This document shows positions 22,471 through 31,763 of a stretch of DNA of 34,144 bases, piece after piece. Both the position numbers and the translations under genes were made by a program. The notes under the pieces were generated by a model. That model saw nothing but the letters and a program-made list of their open reading frames with translations, did no database searches and was not told the origin of the DNA. This DNA is from Xenococcus sp. PCC 7305 (GTDB lineage Bacteria > Cyanobacteriota > Cyanobacteriia > Cyanobacteriales > Xenococcaceae), in the NCBI RefSeq assembly GCF_000332055.1, contig NZ_ALVZ01000163.1, positions 1 through 34,144 of the forward strand, read 5' to 3'. Numbering within the stretch: the stretch's first letter is position 1; the number at the start of each line of letters is the position of its first letter.

Positions 22471-24396
22471 TTAACTATCTCTTTCTGCTAACTCCATCCA
22501 TCTCTCCGTCGCAATATCAATCTCCTCATTCAAAGCAGATAACTTTTCTGATAACTCTTGCACCTTAGTAAAATCATTCGGGGGATTATGATAGAGACTC
22601 TTTTCTAACTCCTCCTTCTCCATTTCCATCTCCGCAATTTTAGACTCTAACTTCTCATATTCTCTTTTTTCATAATTGGATAAACGACGAGATTTATTCT
22701 CAGTCTTTTCTTGCTTAATCTTAGCTGGAGCCGCCTGTTTCTTAATAGAAGTTTCCTGGGCTTTAACTTCTTTTTCTTGTGCTTTTTTAGAATCTAAATA
22801 AACAGAATAGTTGCCAGGATATAACCGTAAATTTCCTCCAGGCTCGATCGCGAAAATAAATTCTACAGTACGATCCAGAAAATAGCGATCGTGAGACACA
22901 CTAATGACACAACCATTAAAACTTTCGAGATAATCTTCTAATACCGAAAGAGTTTGCACATCCAGATCGTTAGTCGGTTCATCCAAAATTAAAACATTGG
23001 GTGCCCCCATCAAAACTTGGAGTAAAAATAGACGACGTTTTTCTCCACCCGACAACTTATGAATTGGAGAATATTGTTGATTGGGATTAAATAAAAATCT
23101 TTCCAACATCTGGGAAGCACTAATTTGACCACCATCAGAGGTAGTGACATAGGCCGCAATATCCTTTATATAATCAATCACTCTTTGATTGACATCGATC
23201 GCATCTAATAAATCTTCTGAATGCTGATCGAAGTAACCAATATGAATTGTCTTGCCAATTTCTACATGACCAGAATCAGGTTCTATCTTCCCTGTAATGA
23301 TATTCATCAGAGTAGACTTGCCTGCACCATTGCCCCCAATAATGCCAATGCGATCGCCTGGGGTGAATTCGTAACTGAAATCTTTGATCAAGGTTCGATT
23401 GTCGTAAGCTTTAGAAATATTATGTAACTCGATTACTTTTTTGCCGATCCTTCTTCCCACCGTGTCGATCGCAACCTTGCCTTGAGCTTCTTTAAATTCT
23501 TGATCCTGCATCTCATGGATGCGGTCAATTCTGGCCTGCTGTTTCGTGCTGCGAGCTTTGGGCCCTCTTTTCAACCATTCCAATTCTCTACGTAATATAC
23601 CTCGATGCTTATGTTGTATCTTGGCATCTGCTGCTTCCTGTTCGGCTTTTTTTCCCAGGAAATAAGAATAGTTGCCACTATAGGTATATAAATCAGCGCG
23701 ATCGATTTCCAGGATACGGTTGGTGACTTTATCGAGAAAATAGCGATCGTGAGTAATTAGTAAAATAGCCCCACCAAAGCTATCGAGGTAGTTTTGCAAC
23801 CATTCAACCGACTCGGCATCTAAATGGTTAGTCGGCTCATCCATTAATAACAGATCGGGTTCTTCTAGCAATGCTGTCGCTAGAGAAATCCGTTTGCGAT
23901 ATCCACCCGACAAGCTACCTACTTTTGTCTCAAAATCTTTGATGCCTAATTTGCTCAGAATAATTTTAGCCTTGGTCTCTAGCTCCCAGGCATCCATCTT
24001 TTCCATCTTTTCCATGACGCGGGTGAGCTTATTTGTCATCTGCTCTTTTTCTGTGGCAGGAAGCTCAGACTCTATTTTCTGTGATATTTCCTCATATTTG
24101 CGAACCAGTCGTAATTTTTCACTGCTATCATTGAAAACTTCATCCAGAACAGTATTATCTTCGTTTAAATTTGGTTGTTGTGGTAAATAAACGATATTTG
24201 CGCCAGATTTTACTGTGACTGTCCCACTATCAAAAGTTTCTATTCCTGCGATCGCCTTTAACAGAGTCGATTTACCAGAACCATTAACCCCAATTAGTCC
24301 CACTTTGTCATTTTCTTCAATGCTAAAACTCCCATCCCGCAATATTTCTTTGATACCGAAGTCTTTTTTGATGTTCTGGAGCGTGATTAGAGTCAT
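22471..24396 (-). CDS. ABC-F family ATPase, Uup-type
   Basis: Two-domain cytosolic ATPase of the Uup/YdiF branch, linked in other bacteria to ribosome function and to DNA or membrane stress phenotypes. Domain 1 has Walker A GVNGSGKST (about 36-44), SLSGGYRKR and LLLMDEPTNHLD. The linker (about 240-320) is charged. Domain 2 has GGNGAGKST, LSGGEKRRLFL and VLILDEPTNDLD. A C-terminal charged linker rich in K, E and Q (about 545-575) leads into a coiled coil (about 580-641, YEKREYEKLESKIAEMEMEK), the Uup mark. The length of 641 residues is normal. It is monocistronic; the divergent UPF0104 gene starts 107 bp away. Confidence 0.92.
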   Translation of the reverse strand: MTLITLQNIKKDFGIKEILRDGSFSIEENDKVGLIGVNGSGKSTLLKAIAGIETFDSGTVTVKSGANIVYLPQQPNLNEDNTVLDEVFNDSSEKLRLVRKYEEISQKIESELPATEKEQMTNKLTRVMEKMEKMDAWELETKAKIILSKLGIKDFETKVGSLSGGYRKRISLATALLEEPDLLLMDEPTNHLDAESVEWLQNYLDSFGGAILLITHDRYFLDKVTNRILEIDRADLYTYSGNYSYFLGKKAEQEAADAKIQHKHRGILRRELEWLKRGPKARSTKQQARIDRIHEMQDQEFKEAQGKVAIDTVGRRIGKKVIELHNISKAYDNRTLIKDFSYEFTPGDRIGIIGGNGAGKSTLMNIITGKIEPDSGHVEIGKTIHIGYFDQHSEDLLDAIDVNQRVIDYIKDIAAYVTTSDGGQISASQMLERFLFNPNQQYSPIHKLSGGEKRRLFLLQVLMGAPNVLILDEPTNDLDVQTLSVLEDYLESFNGCVISVSHDRYFLDRTVEFIFAIEPGGNLRLYPGNYSVYLDSKKAQEKEVKAQETSIKKQAAPAKIKQEKTENKSRRLSNYEKREYEKLESKIAEMEMEKEELEKSLYHNPPNDFTKVQELSEKLSALNEEIDIATERWMELAERDS

Positions 24397-24502
24397 AGGA
24401 TGGTTGTAATAAAGGCAAATCGGTTTTTATTGTAGCGAATACTAGTTGGTAGCCCTAAAAAGTACCAGCTTCTGATATTGTCTCATATTAAATTATCCAG
24501 TA

Positions 24503-25423
24503 ATGAAAAAAGCTATTAGCATAATCAAACCTTATCTTCGTTGGTTTATCTTAGGAGGCACCTTATTTTTTCTCCTCAAAACTTTTAAAGAACGCTTTGC
24601 GGAAATAGCAACCGTCAGAGTAGATGCAACTGGCTGGTTGATGCTAATTATTAGTCTGATTATTACGTTATTAGCCCATGTATGGTCAGGATGGGTCTGG
24701 ACTTGGATTCTCGATATTTTTCACCAATCCTTGGGTTTAGCTAAAGGAATTAGAGTTTATTTGATTACCAATATTGCTAAATACTTACCAGGAAATGTTT
24801 GGCATTTCTACGGGAGAATTAACGCTATTTCCCGGCAAAATGATTCTTTGGGTGCTGCAACTTTCAGTGTGCTATTAGAACCATTATTAATGGCGGCAGC
24901 GGCCTTATTAATTGCAATTTTTAGTACATCTTTGGGCTTAGTTCAAACCGATTTTAATCTTGCTATTTATTTTATGCAGATATTAGCCCTGATTGCCGTA
25001 CTGGTGGGGATTCACCCTCGTATTTTAAATCCGCTTCTAGCTCGCTTAAGTCGTGGCAAAAAAGGAGTGGCTCTCAAGAAGCCAACATCTTTAAAGACTT
25101 ATCCTTTGTTGCCCTTTGCCGGCGAAATTGGTTTTGTTCTGTTTCGGGGAATCGGATTTATTTTTGCTTTTCTGGTTTTACAAGCGATCGCCTGGTCTCA
25201 AATCCCTGCTCTGATTAGTGCTTTTAGTATTGCTTGGTTACTTGGTTTAGTTGTTCCTGGTGCCCCGGGCGGGATTGGGGTTTTCGAGGCTACTGCGATC
25301 GCGCTTCTTGATCAGTCCCAATTTCCCCCTGCTACGGTGCTAATTGTGGTTGCTTTGTATCGAGTTGTGAGTATTTTAGCAGAGGCGATCGCGGCACTCA
25401 TCGCTTGGATAATTGATGACTAG
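24503..25423 (+). CDS. UPF0104 family membrane protein (lysylphosphatidylglycerol synthase TM-like)
   Basis: Polytopic membrane protein of 306 residues related to the flippase-like membrane part of MprF (UPF0104/YbhN). The exact role in cyanobacteria is unknown; relatives move or flip lipids. About eight hydrophobic helices are visible, starting near 12-25 (LRWFILGGTLFFLL). The conserved loop NIAKYLPGNVWHFYGR (about 89-104) and the late LGLVVPGAPGGIGVFEATAI (about 250-269) are the family signatures. No aminoacyl-transferase domain is attached, so it is not a full MprF. Several HIP1 sites and neighbour-like codon use indicate a resident gene. It is followed by a gap of 114 bp and the ankyrin gene on the same strand. 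Confidence 0.87.
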   Translation: MKKAISIIKPYLRWFILGGTLFFLLKTFKERFAEIATVRVDATGWLMLIISLIITLLAHVWSGWVWTWILDIFHQSLGLAKGIRVYLITNIAKYLPGNVWHFYGRINAISRQNDSLGAATFSVLLEPLLMAAAALLIAIFSTSLGLVQTDFNLAIYFMQILALIAVLVGIHPRILNPLLARLSRGKKGVALKKPTSLKTYPLLPFAGEIGFVLFRGIGFIFAFLVLQAIAWSQIPALISAFSIAWLLGLVVPGAPGGIGVFEATAIALLDQSQFPPATVLIVVALYRVVSILAEAIAALIAWIIDD

Positions 25424-25537
25424 ACTTTTTTATATTGGAACAATTGAGGAACATTGGAGTATCAGATAATTTTTGATTGAAACAGGCGATCGCTAAAAAT
25501 TAATTTTTCTTTTTATTGAATCTGAGTAATCTTTTTA

Positions 25538-27907
25538 ATGAAAATATTCTATTTTTCCAACTATAATAGTTTTATTAACAATTGCCTTAATAATCTTTTA
25601 AGCTATATAATAATAAACCTGATATTCATTTTATTAAGTCCTCGCATTGCATTAAGCAATCCAGATATTTGTAATATTATTAGACGTAGTCGCAATTCAA
25701 ATAAGCAATCTTTATTAAAATTACAGGCAGTATTAGAGCAAAAAATTGATTTAAACCAGCTTGATTGTAATCCTAACGGAAGTCTTCTCAATTTTGCTTA
25801 TGAATCCCCAGGAGACAGTTTCTTTATATCTGATATTAGACAAGGAAGATATGATGCTGTAGTCCAGTTATTAAATCATGGCGCGAATGTTAGAGAAGTT
25901 GATTTTAATGGCAGCACACCACTTCATCTAGTGGCAAGAACGGGAGATATTAATTTAATATATCTTTATGTGGAAGCAGGAGCGGATATTAATGCTCAAG
26001 ACAATAATGGAAAAACGCCTTTAGAAGAAGCAATTTTAGCCAATGCCGAAACAGTCAATATTTTATTACATTTAGGGGCAAATCCTACGATTGGAAATCC
26101 TTTAGCAGATGCTATTTTTTTCAAGGAAGCAGAAGTTTTAAAAATTTTACTGCAACATGAAGTCACACCATCAAAAGATTTACTAGAAAAAACCTATCAA
26201 GATTTTGGTAATAATTCCCAAGATTATCGAGAAAGAAAAATTATAACTTTATTAAATCAATATCAAAATGTAGTTCAAAATAAAAATAATAGCAATTTTT
26301 TCAATCCTCCACCACCACATCCACCACAATTATTAACCTCTTTAGAAGATCCGCCAATTGTTACAGCAACTCGCAACAAAAACTTAGCAGAACTGCGTAA
26401 ACTAATAGTACAAGGAGGAGATTTAGATATAATAAGCAAACATGAACCTTTTGGGAATGATGAATATAGTGCCACCTCATTACATATAGCTATAGCTAAA
26501 GGATATGACGATATTGCTAAAGCTTTAATCAAAGCTGGTGCAGATATAAGTCTTCAAAATGGAGAAGGAAATCATCCCTTGTATTTAGCTGCGAATAATC
26601 TTGAAATAACTAAATTATTACTAGATAAAGGAGCATTAGTAGATCAGAAAACTGCTGCATTTCAAGAAACTGCGTTAATGGCATCTGATGATCCTAAAGT
26701 AATTGATTTGCTATTAGAACATGGTGCGAACATTAATCATCAAACTGAATATGGTTATACAGCACTTTATAATGCGATCAAAAGAAAAAACACAGCGACA
26801 GTTAACTTTTTAGTTAAACAAGGCGCAGACATAAATTTAAAGAGTTTTGGCTTTTTCCACAACACACCTATAGAAGAGGCAATTGAATACGATCTAATCG
26901 AAATTGTCGAAATTTTGCAAGCTGCTAATGCTCGAATAGAAGATAAACCTAAAATATTAAAATTTGCCATCAAAAATAAAAACTTAGATTTTATTAAAAA
27001 GCTAGTTTATGAAGAAGGATTGGATGAATATTTAAAAACAGAAGCAGGGTTGAAAATTTTAGTTGATTACAAAAATAGAATTTACACTCTACAAGATCTC
27101 GATATAGTTAAATTTTTAGTAGAACAAGGCGTAGATGTCAACGCAGTTTCAGAGATAAATAGCGATCAGGTTTTGCACGTAGTTAAAGATGTAAAAATTG
27201 CAGATTACCTAATTAGAAAAGGTGCAGATGTACATGCTATTAATGATCAAGGAAAAACTCCTCTTCATACTTATTATTCTCCAAACCATACTACAAATAC
27301 TGAGCTAGCAAGGCTTTTAATTCAGAATGGCGCAAATATCCATGCCAAAGATAATTTAGGGCAGACTACATTACATATTGCTACTACGAGAGGAGATATC
27401 ACAACAATAAAATTATTGTTAGACAACGGTGCTAATATCAATGCAATGGATAATAGAGGAGAAAGACCCTTACATATTGCTGCTAAAAAAGGAAATTTAG
27501 CCACAATAAAATTCCTAGTGCAAAATAATGCTAATCCTACAATAATAGCTAATAGTTCTGATGCTACTTCACTTCACGCGGCGGTACTTGGGGGGAAATC
27601 AAAAATAGCTTTCTTAACCAGAAATGGCGCTAGTTTATATACAAGTAATTTTCTTTTAAATCCAACTTGGAATCAGCATGTCGTCCCCTACTTTGAAATC
27701 ATTGAATTTCTAATAGAAACTGGCGTAAATCCTACAATAATTAATCAAGGAGGACTTACTCCAGTAGAAGCCATAGCCAGCTGTTTGTCATCTAGAAATC
27801 AAGATTTAGTTGAATATGCCCGTCAGGCGATCGCTATTATCGAGCCAAATCGCAATCTTGCAGAGCTCAAAAGCAAAGATGGAAATTGCGGGATATATGA
27901 TCATTAG
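25538..27907 (+). CDS. Secreted ankyrin-repeat protein
   Basis: A 789-residue protein with an N-terminal hydrophobic segment at about 22-35 (SYIIINLIFILLS), followed by A38-L39-S40, which fits signal peptidase I cleavage. About thirteen ankyrin repeats follow, for example NGSTPLHLVARTGDINLIYL near 125 and GQTTLHIATTRGDITTIKLL near 605. A proline-rich linker (NPPPPHPP, about 258-265) splits the array, and a degenerate region at about 470-530 separates a second block. No catalytic domain is seen, so it should be a binding scaffold in the periplasm or outside. It is AT-rich with only one HIP1 site, near its 3' end. It converges on the RTX gene, 61 bp between stops. The target is unknown. Confidence 0.85.
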   Translation: MKIFYFSNYNSFINNCLNNLLSYIIINLIFILLSPRIALSNPDICNIIRRSRNSNKQSLLKLQAVLEQKIDLNQLDCNPNGSLLNFAYESPGDSFFISDIRQGRYDAVVQLLNHGANVREVDFNGSTPLHLVARTGDINLIYLYVEAGADINAQDNNGKTPLEEAILANAETVNILLHLGANPTIGNPLADAIFFKEAEVLKILLQHEVTPSKDLLEKTYQDFGNNSQDYRERKIITLLNQYQNVVQNKNNSNFFNPPPPHPPQLLTSLEDPPIVTATRNKNLAELRKLIVQGGDLDIISKHEPFGNDEYSATSLHIAIAKGYDDIAKALIKAGADISLQNGEGNHPLYLAANNLEITKLLLDKGALVDQKTAAFQETALMASDDPKVIDLLLEHGANINHQTEYGYTALYNAIKRKNTATVNFLVKQGADINLKSFGFFHNTPIEEAIEYDLIEIVEILQAANARIEDKPKILKFAIKNKNLDFIKKLVYEEGLDEYLKTEAGLKILVDYKNRIYTLQDLDIVKFLVEQGVDVNAVSEINSDQVLHVVKDVKIADYLIRKGADVHAINDQGKTPLHTYYSPNHTTNTELARLLIQNGANIHAKDNLGQTTLHIATTRGDITTIKLLLDNGANINAMDNRGERPLHIAAKKGNLATIKFLVQNNANPTIIANSSDATSLHAAVLGGKSKIAFLTRNGASLYTSNFLLNPTWNQHVVPYFEIIEFLIETGVNPTIINQGGLTPVEAIASCLSSRNQDLVEYARQAIAIIEPNRNLAELKSKDGNCGIYDH

Positions 27908-27968
27908 AAACTTCTCCGCCCTTCTTGCAGAGAATTGGAAGAAGTTAACATTTTCCAATCCCCAATTC

Positions 27969-30900
27969 CTAAACTGCGATATAAATATCATCATGAGTAA
28001 GGCTAGGATTGTTGCTCAGATTAGCCACTAAAGCTTGATTCGCAGCACCATTCCCATCTGCATCAAAGAAGAGATTGCCATTGCTGTTATCGTAAACAAA
28101 GCGTTGGTCAGCACTGCTAGCACTGGTTCCGACAGTAAATTGGGCTTCACTGAGAACCGATTCGGAGGCAACTGTATTATCAAATCCTGAAGCAGAGAAG
28201 ACTAAGAGATCATCAGCCGTTGAGAAATCAGTAATCGTGTCGGTGCTCTCCCCAAGAGAATTAAAGACGAATTGATCGTTGCCCAAACCTCCCGTTAAGA
28301 TATCATTGCCATTGCCGCCAATTAAAGTGTCGTTACCGCTACCGCCTTCTAGGAGATCATTGCCATTTTCTCCCCTTAAACTGTCAGCATCATTGAGTCC
28401 TCTAAGAGTGTCATCCTGTGTCCCACCGATAATAGTGTCATTACCCACTGCACCTTCAAAGATCACCTTAATTTCTGTGACCGCCGAAGCATCCATTAAG
28501 TTATTATTCTCACCACCATGAAGATCTGCGATCTCAAAGCCGCTGATCTCATCATTTCCTCGGGCAATTAAGGTCGTATTGGTGAGAATAAAGTCACTGT
28601 TGTTAATCTCTACCAGAGTATCTACTCCATTGCCACCATCGAGGGTATCATCGCCATTTCCGCCACGGATGGTATCGTTCCCAGCCCCACCAACTATGCT
28701 ATCAAAACCACCTTCTCCCAAGAGTTCATCATCACCATCTCCGCCATCGAGCGTATCGGCTCCTTCACCCCCATTGATTAGGTCATTACCGCTTGCTCCT
28801 TCTAGCAAATCTCGACCATTTTCTCCATTGAGATTGTCATTCCCATTGCCACCTTTAATGAGATCGCCGTCTTCTCCACCACGAATGACATCATCCTGAT
28901 CCCCGCCGACAAGAGTATCATTGCCCGCGTTCCCATTAATAGTATCGTTATCGTCTCCGCCTTCGACATAATCATGTCCGTCACCACCACTAAGAGAATC
29001 ATTACCTTGTCCACCTAAGATGCGATCTCGTAATTGATTACCATTGATGGTATCGTCTCCAGCTCCACCATAAATGGTGTCAGCACCGTCATTACCATTG
29101 AGTAGATCATTACCCGCTTCTCCATTGAGCAAATCATTGCCAGCATTTCCATGAAGAGTATCGTGCCCTTCATTGCCATTGAGACTATCATGACCGCTTC
29201 CTCCAGAGAGGATATCGTCATTGTTGCCACCATCGAGACTATCGTTATTGCTGCCACCATTCAGCACATCGCGATCGCCCAACCCAATAATGTGATCCTT
29301 GTCGTCCGTACCTTCAAGATTATTAGCATTATCATCCCCGATAATAATATTGGGGAAGGTTTCGACAATTTTTAAAATCTGATTCGGTTCTACATTACTG
29401 AAAATACTAGTTTCACCAGATGGCCATTGCACTTCAATCTCGGCCACAATTTCATTAGTTCCTAGGCCAAAATGTAAACGAGATGTATTTTGGGCAAAAA
29501 CATGCATCCCACCGTTTTGTTCGCGAACTTGAGTAACACCATCAGCAGTAGTCACCAGAACTCTTGCACCGATCGCATCACGATTTGACTGGACTCCTTG
29601 TAAATCGATTTGCACCCATTTGTTGGTATTGCCATTAATCCCCTCCTCATTATGGAATAACTGGGAAGGTGCTCCTAGATAAGTTTTGCGGGGAGATTTC
29701 GCCGTAGTAGAACCAGCAAAAATATCGAGGAAACCGTCATTATCGTAATCAGCAACTGCTAATCTTTGACCAACCTCAAAGTCAAGACGATGGGGTCCGA
29801 CTTCGGATGATGAAGCTCCACCAGCAACTTCTATCTTGAGAAAAGTACCGTCACCTTGGTTTTGATAAAGAATATTGGGCTGATTGAAACTGGGATAGGC
29901 ATTAGCAACGTAGATATCTAAATGTCCATCGTTATTGAAATCTCCAGAAACCGCAGACTGAGCCAATGTAGGATCTCCTAAGCCGACTTCATCAGCTCTG
30001 TCTAAGTATTCTCCCGTAGTATCGTCATAGACCAAAAATTGGTCAGATAGAGCTAGATTATTGGGATCGCCAGAAGTGAAATTAATCTCTGTATATTCTG
30101 TGATCGCTTGATCAGATTCGACCGCGATGCGAACTAATTCATTTTCGGGAGAAAAAAGTCGGACTTCCCAAGTATTGTTACTGGGGTCAAAACCGACATA
30201 AATACCTCTAGCAGAGCGATCGCTTTTCAGTCCGATAACACTATTATCATTAGGATCTAATTGAAAAGCGGCACTACTATGATTATGACCTGAATGATCG
30301 CCACCACAAAAAACACAGGCATCGCTTCCTGAGGTTAAATTCAAGTTGTAACCAGAATTGAAAATTGCTGCTAATTCTGCTTCGGTGGGTGCTCTGCCTT
30401 CTGTCCCGATAAAGATATTGCTGGCATCAAACCCGGCATAACTAGCATCACGGCCACTAAAGCCAAAAGAATCGAGAGCGAATACACCATCAGTTTTAAA
30501 ACTAATACCAATTTCACCACCAGTTTGTAAAACTAGATCGGCCGAAACAATGGTGTCGCTACCTTGGAAAATACTGGGTTCGGCAGTAAAAACATGGGAG
30601 CGTGTCAGAAAGACTTCGTTGCGCCCATCGTTATTAAAATCGGCAATAATCGAATCTCTGGCAGAATCATGATCCTCAAAATCGAAACTAGGATCTGCTG
30701 GAGTATAGTTCAGCTGGGGAACGACATTGGTGACTTCGACAAAGGTATCACCAGAGGAAAAATCGTAAACGCCTAAAGGCCAACTATAGGTTCCTTGGAT
30801 AATTAAATCGAGATTGCCGTCTCCGGTTAAATCTCCTAATTGAGCATAGCGAGACGAACCATCAACATCTAAACCAACCTCTGTGGTTTTATCAACAAAG

Positions 30901-31472
30901 GTGCCATTGGCTTGTTGTTCAAAGTAAGCTGTGTAACCCTGGTCATCTTCTCTTAAGGCAGTGGTAACAACGACATCCAGTAAACCATCATTATTGCCAT
31001 CAAACCAAACAGAAGAACGACTTCTGGCGATCGCATTTTCTAAGCCTCTGGCCGCAGCTTCATTTTCTAAAACACCATTGTTATTAATAAAAAACTTATT
31101 TGACAAAAGATCTAGATCTACTTCGCTAGTATCTCCTAATTTTCCGCCTCCAGCAGCGAAGAAATCTTGGTCTCCATCGTTATCAAAATCGATCCAGGTT
31201 GTGCCGTGGACATCTCCCCCAGCACCGTTGCGCCAATCTTGATCAAAAATATTAGTAAAAGTACCATCACCATTATTTTGATAAAGATAAGGATATTTGC
31301 CATCGGGATATTGAGTAGAAGCACCGTTATATCCGTGACCACTAATCCACAAATCTAAAAGACCATCGTTATTGGAATCGAGCCAGGCAATACTAAAAGA
31401 TTCTTTCCCTTTATGTCTCGACCATTCAATCCCTGCTTCGTTGGCTACTTCCTTAAAAGAATTAGAATTCAT
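27969..31472 (-). CDS. Large FG-GAP/ASPIC/RTX calcium-binding protein
   Basis: A 1167-residue protein likely exported by a type I system. The first 620 residues hold about seven FG-GAP/VCBS beta-propeller motifs with DxDxDG-type loops (DSNNDGLLDLW, DFDNDGDQDFF, DYDNDGFLDIF). Between about 294 and 490 the propeller is interrupted by a region I do not recognise, with a C386-x2-C389-x3-H393-x2-H396-x-H398 motif. An ASPIC/UnbV domain (about 629-700) has IGARVLVTTADG and REQNGGMHVFAQ. RTX nonapeptides (GGxGxDxLx) run from about 712 to 1065, with a non-repeat gap near 953-1005. The end (NDQFVFN, then ITDFSTADDLLVFS) is the usual terminal beta-roll and secretion signal. There is no N-terminal signal peptide. 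No transporter genes are adjacent. Adhesin or matrix protein is the likely role. Confidence 0.9.
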   Translation of the reverse strand: MNSNSFKEVANEAGIEWSRHKGKESFSIAWLDSNNDGLLDLWISGHGYNGASTQYPDGKYPYLYQNNGDGTFTNIFDQDWRNGAGGDVHGTTWIDFDNDGDQDFFAAGGGKLGDTSEVDLDLLSNKFFINNNGVLENEAAARGLENAIARSRSSVWFDGNNDGLLDVVVTTALREDDQGYTAYFEQQANGTFVDKTTEVGLDVDGSSRYAQLGDLTGDGNLDLIIQGTYSWPLGVYDFSSGDTFVEVTNVVPQLNYTPADPSFDFEDHDSARDSIIADFNNDGRNEVFLTRSHVFTAEPSIFQGSDTIVSADLVLQTGGEIGISFKTDGVFALDSFGFSGRDASYAGFDASNIFIGTEGRAPTEAELAAIFNSGYNLNLTSGSDACVFCGGDHSGHNHSSAAFQLDPNDNSVIGLKSDRSARGIYVGFDPSNNTWEVRLFSPENELVRIAVESDQAITEYTEINFTSGDPNNLALSDQFLVYDDTTGEYLDRADEVGLGDPTLAQSAVSGDFNNDGHLDIYVANAYPSFNQPNILYQNQGDGTFLKIEVAGGASSSEVGPHRLDFEVGQRLAVADYDNDGFLDIFAGSTTAKSPRKTYLGAPSQLFHNEEGINGNTNKWVQIDLQGVQSNRDAIGARVLVTTADGVTQVREQNGGMHVFAQNTSRLHFGLGTNEIVAEIEVQWPSGETSIFSNVEPNQILKIVETFPNIIIGDDNANNLEGTDDKDHIIGLGDRDVLNGGSNNDSLDGGNNDDILSGGSGHDSLNGNEGHDTLHGNAGNDLLNGEAGNDLLNGNDGADTIYGGAGDDTINGNQLRDRILGGQGNDSLSGGDGHDYVEGGDDNDTINGNAGNDTLVGGDQDDVIRGGEDGDLIKGGNGNDNLNGENGRDLLEGASGNDLINGGEGADTLDGGDGDDELLGEGGFDSIVGGAGNDTIRGGNGDDTLDGGNGVDTLVEINNSDFILTNTTLIARGNDEISGFEIADLHGGENNNLMDASAVTEIKVIFEGAVGNDTIIGGTQDDTLRGLNDADSLRGENGNDLLEGGSGNDTLIGGNGNDILTGGLGNDQFVFNSLGESTDTITDFSTADDLLVFSASGFDNTVASESVLSEAQFTVGTSASSADQRFVYDNSNGNLFFDADGNGAANQALVANLSNNPSLTHDDIYIAV

Positions 31473-31763
31473 ATTTTAATAAAATTTCCTATATAAAAGT
31501 TGTCTTTAAAATTCAATATTTTGAATTTAAATTTAGTTATTTTCCCTGAAAATATCTCTATGTATTCACTCTTATATCTTGGCATTGGCCAATATGAGAA
31601 ACCATAAATATCAAATAAATTATCAGTGATTCTATATAAAATGACTGTAAAGATAAATCAATTCCGGCAATTGATAATCTCAATCTGGTCTTACCAGTGC
31701 CGAAGTTTACTCGGGCATTTCAGATTAATCAGCAAGATTTATTTGACTGGCTCAATAATTTCC
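31473..31763. other. Upstream region of the RTX gene
   Basis: AT-rich and should hold the RTX gene promoter on the minus strand. On the plus strand a frame at about 31643-31771 ends FQINQQDLFDWLNNFLS and a stop, overlapping the TPR gene's end by eight bases. It reads like the tail of a lost gene but I cannot name it. Confidence 0.25.

Noticed and set aside
28279-28899. Two proline/serine-rich plus-strand open frames
   Set aside because: They are antisense shadows of the GGxGxDxLx codons of the RTX gene; the repeat composition alone keeps them open.
28270-29340. CRISPR-like regular repeats
   Set aside because: The periodicity is 27 bp in frame and encodes RTX nonapeptides; there are no unique spacers or identical palindromic repeats.
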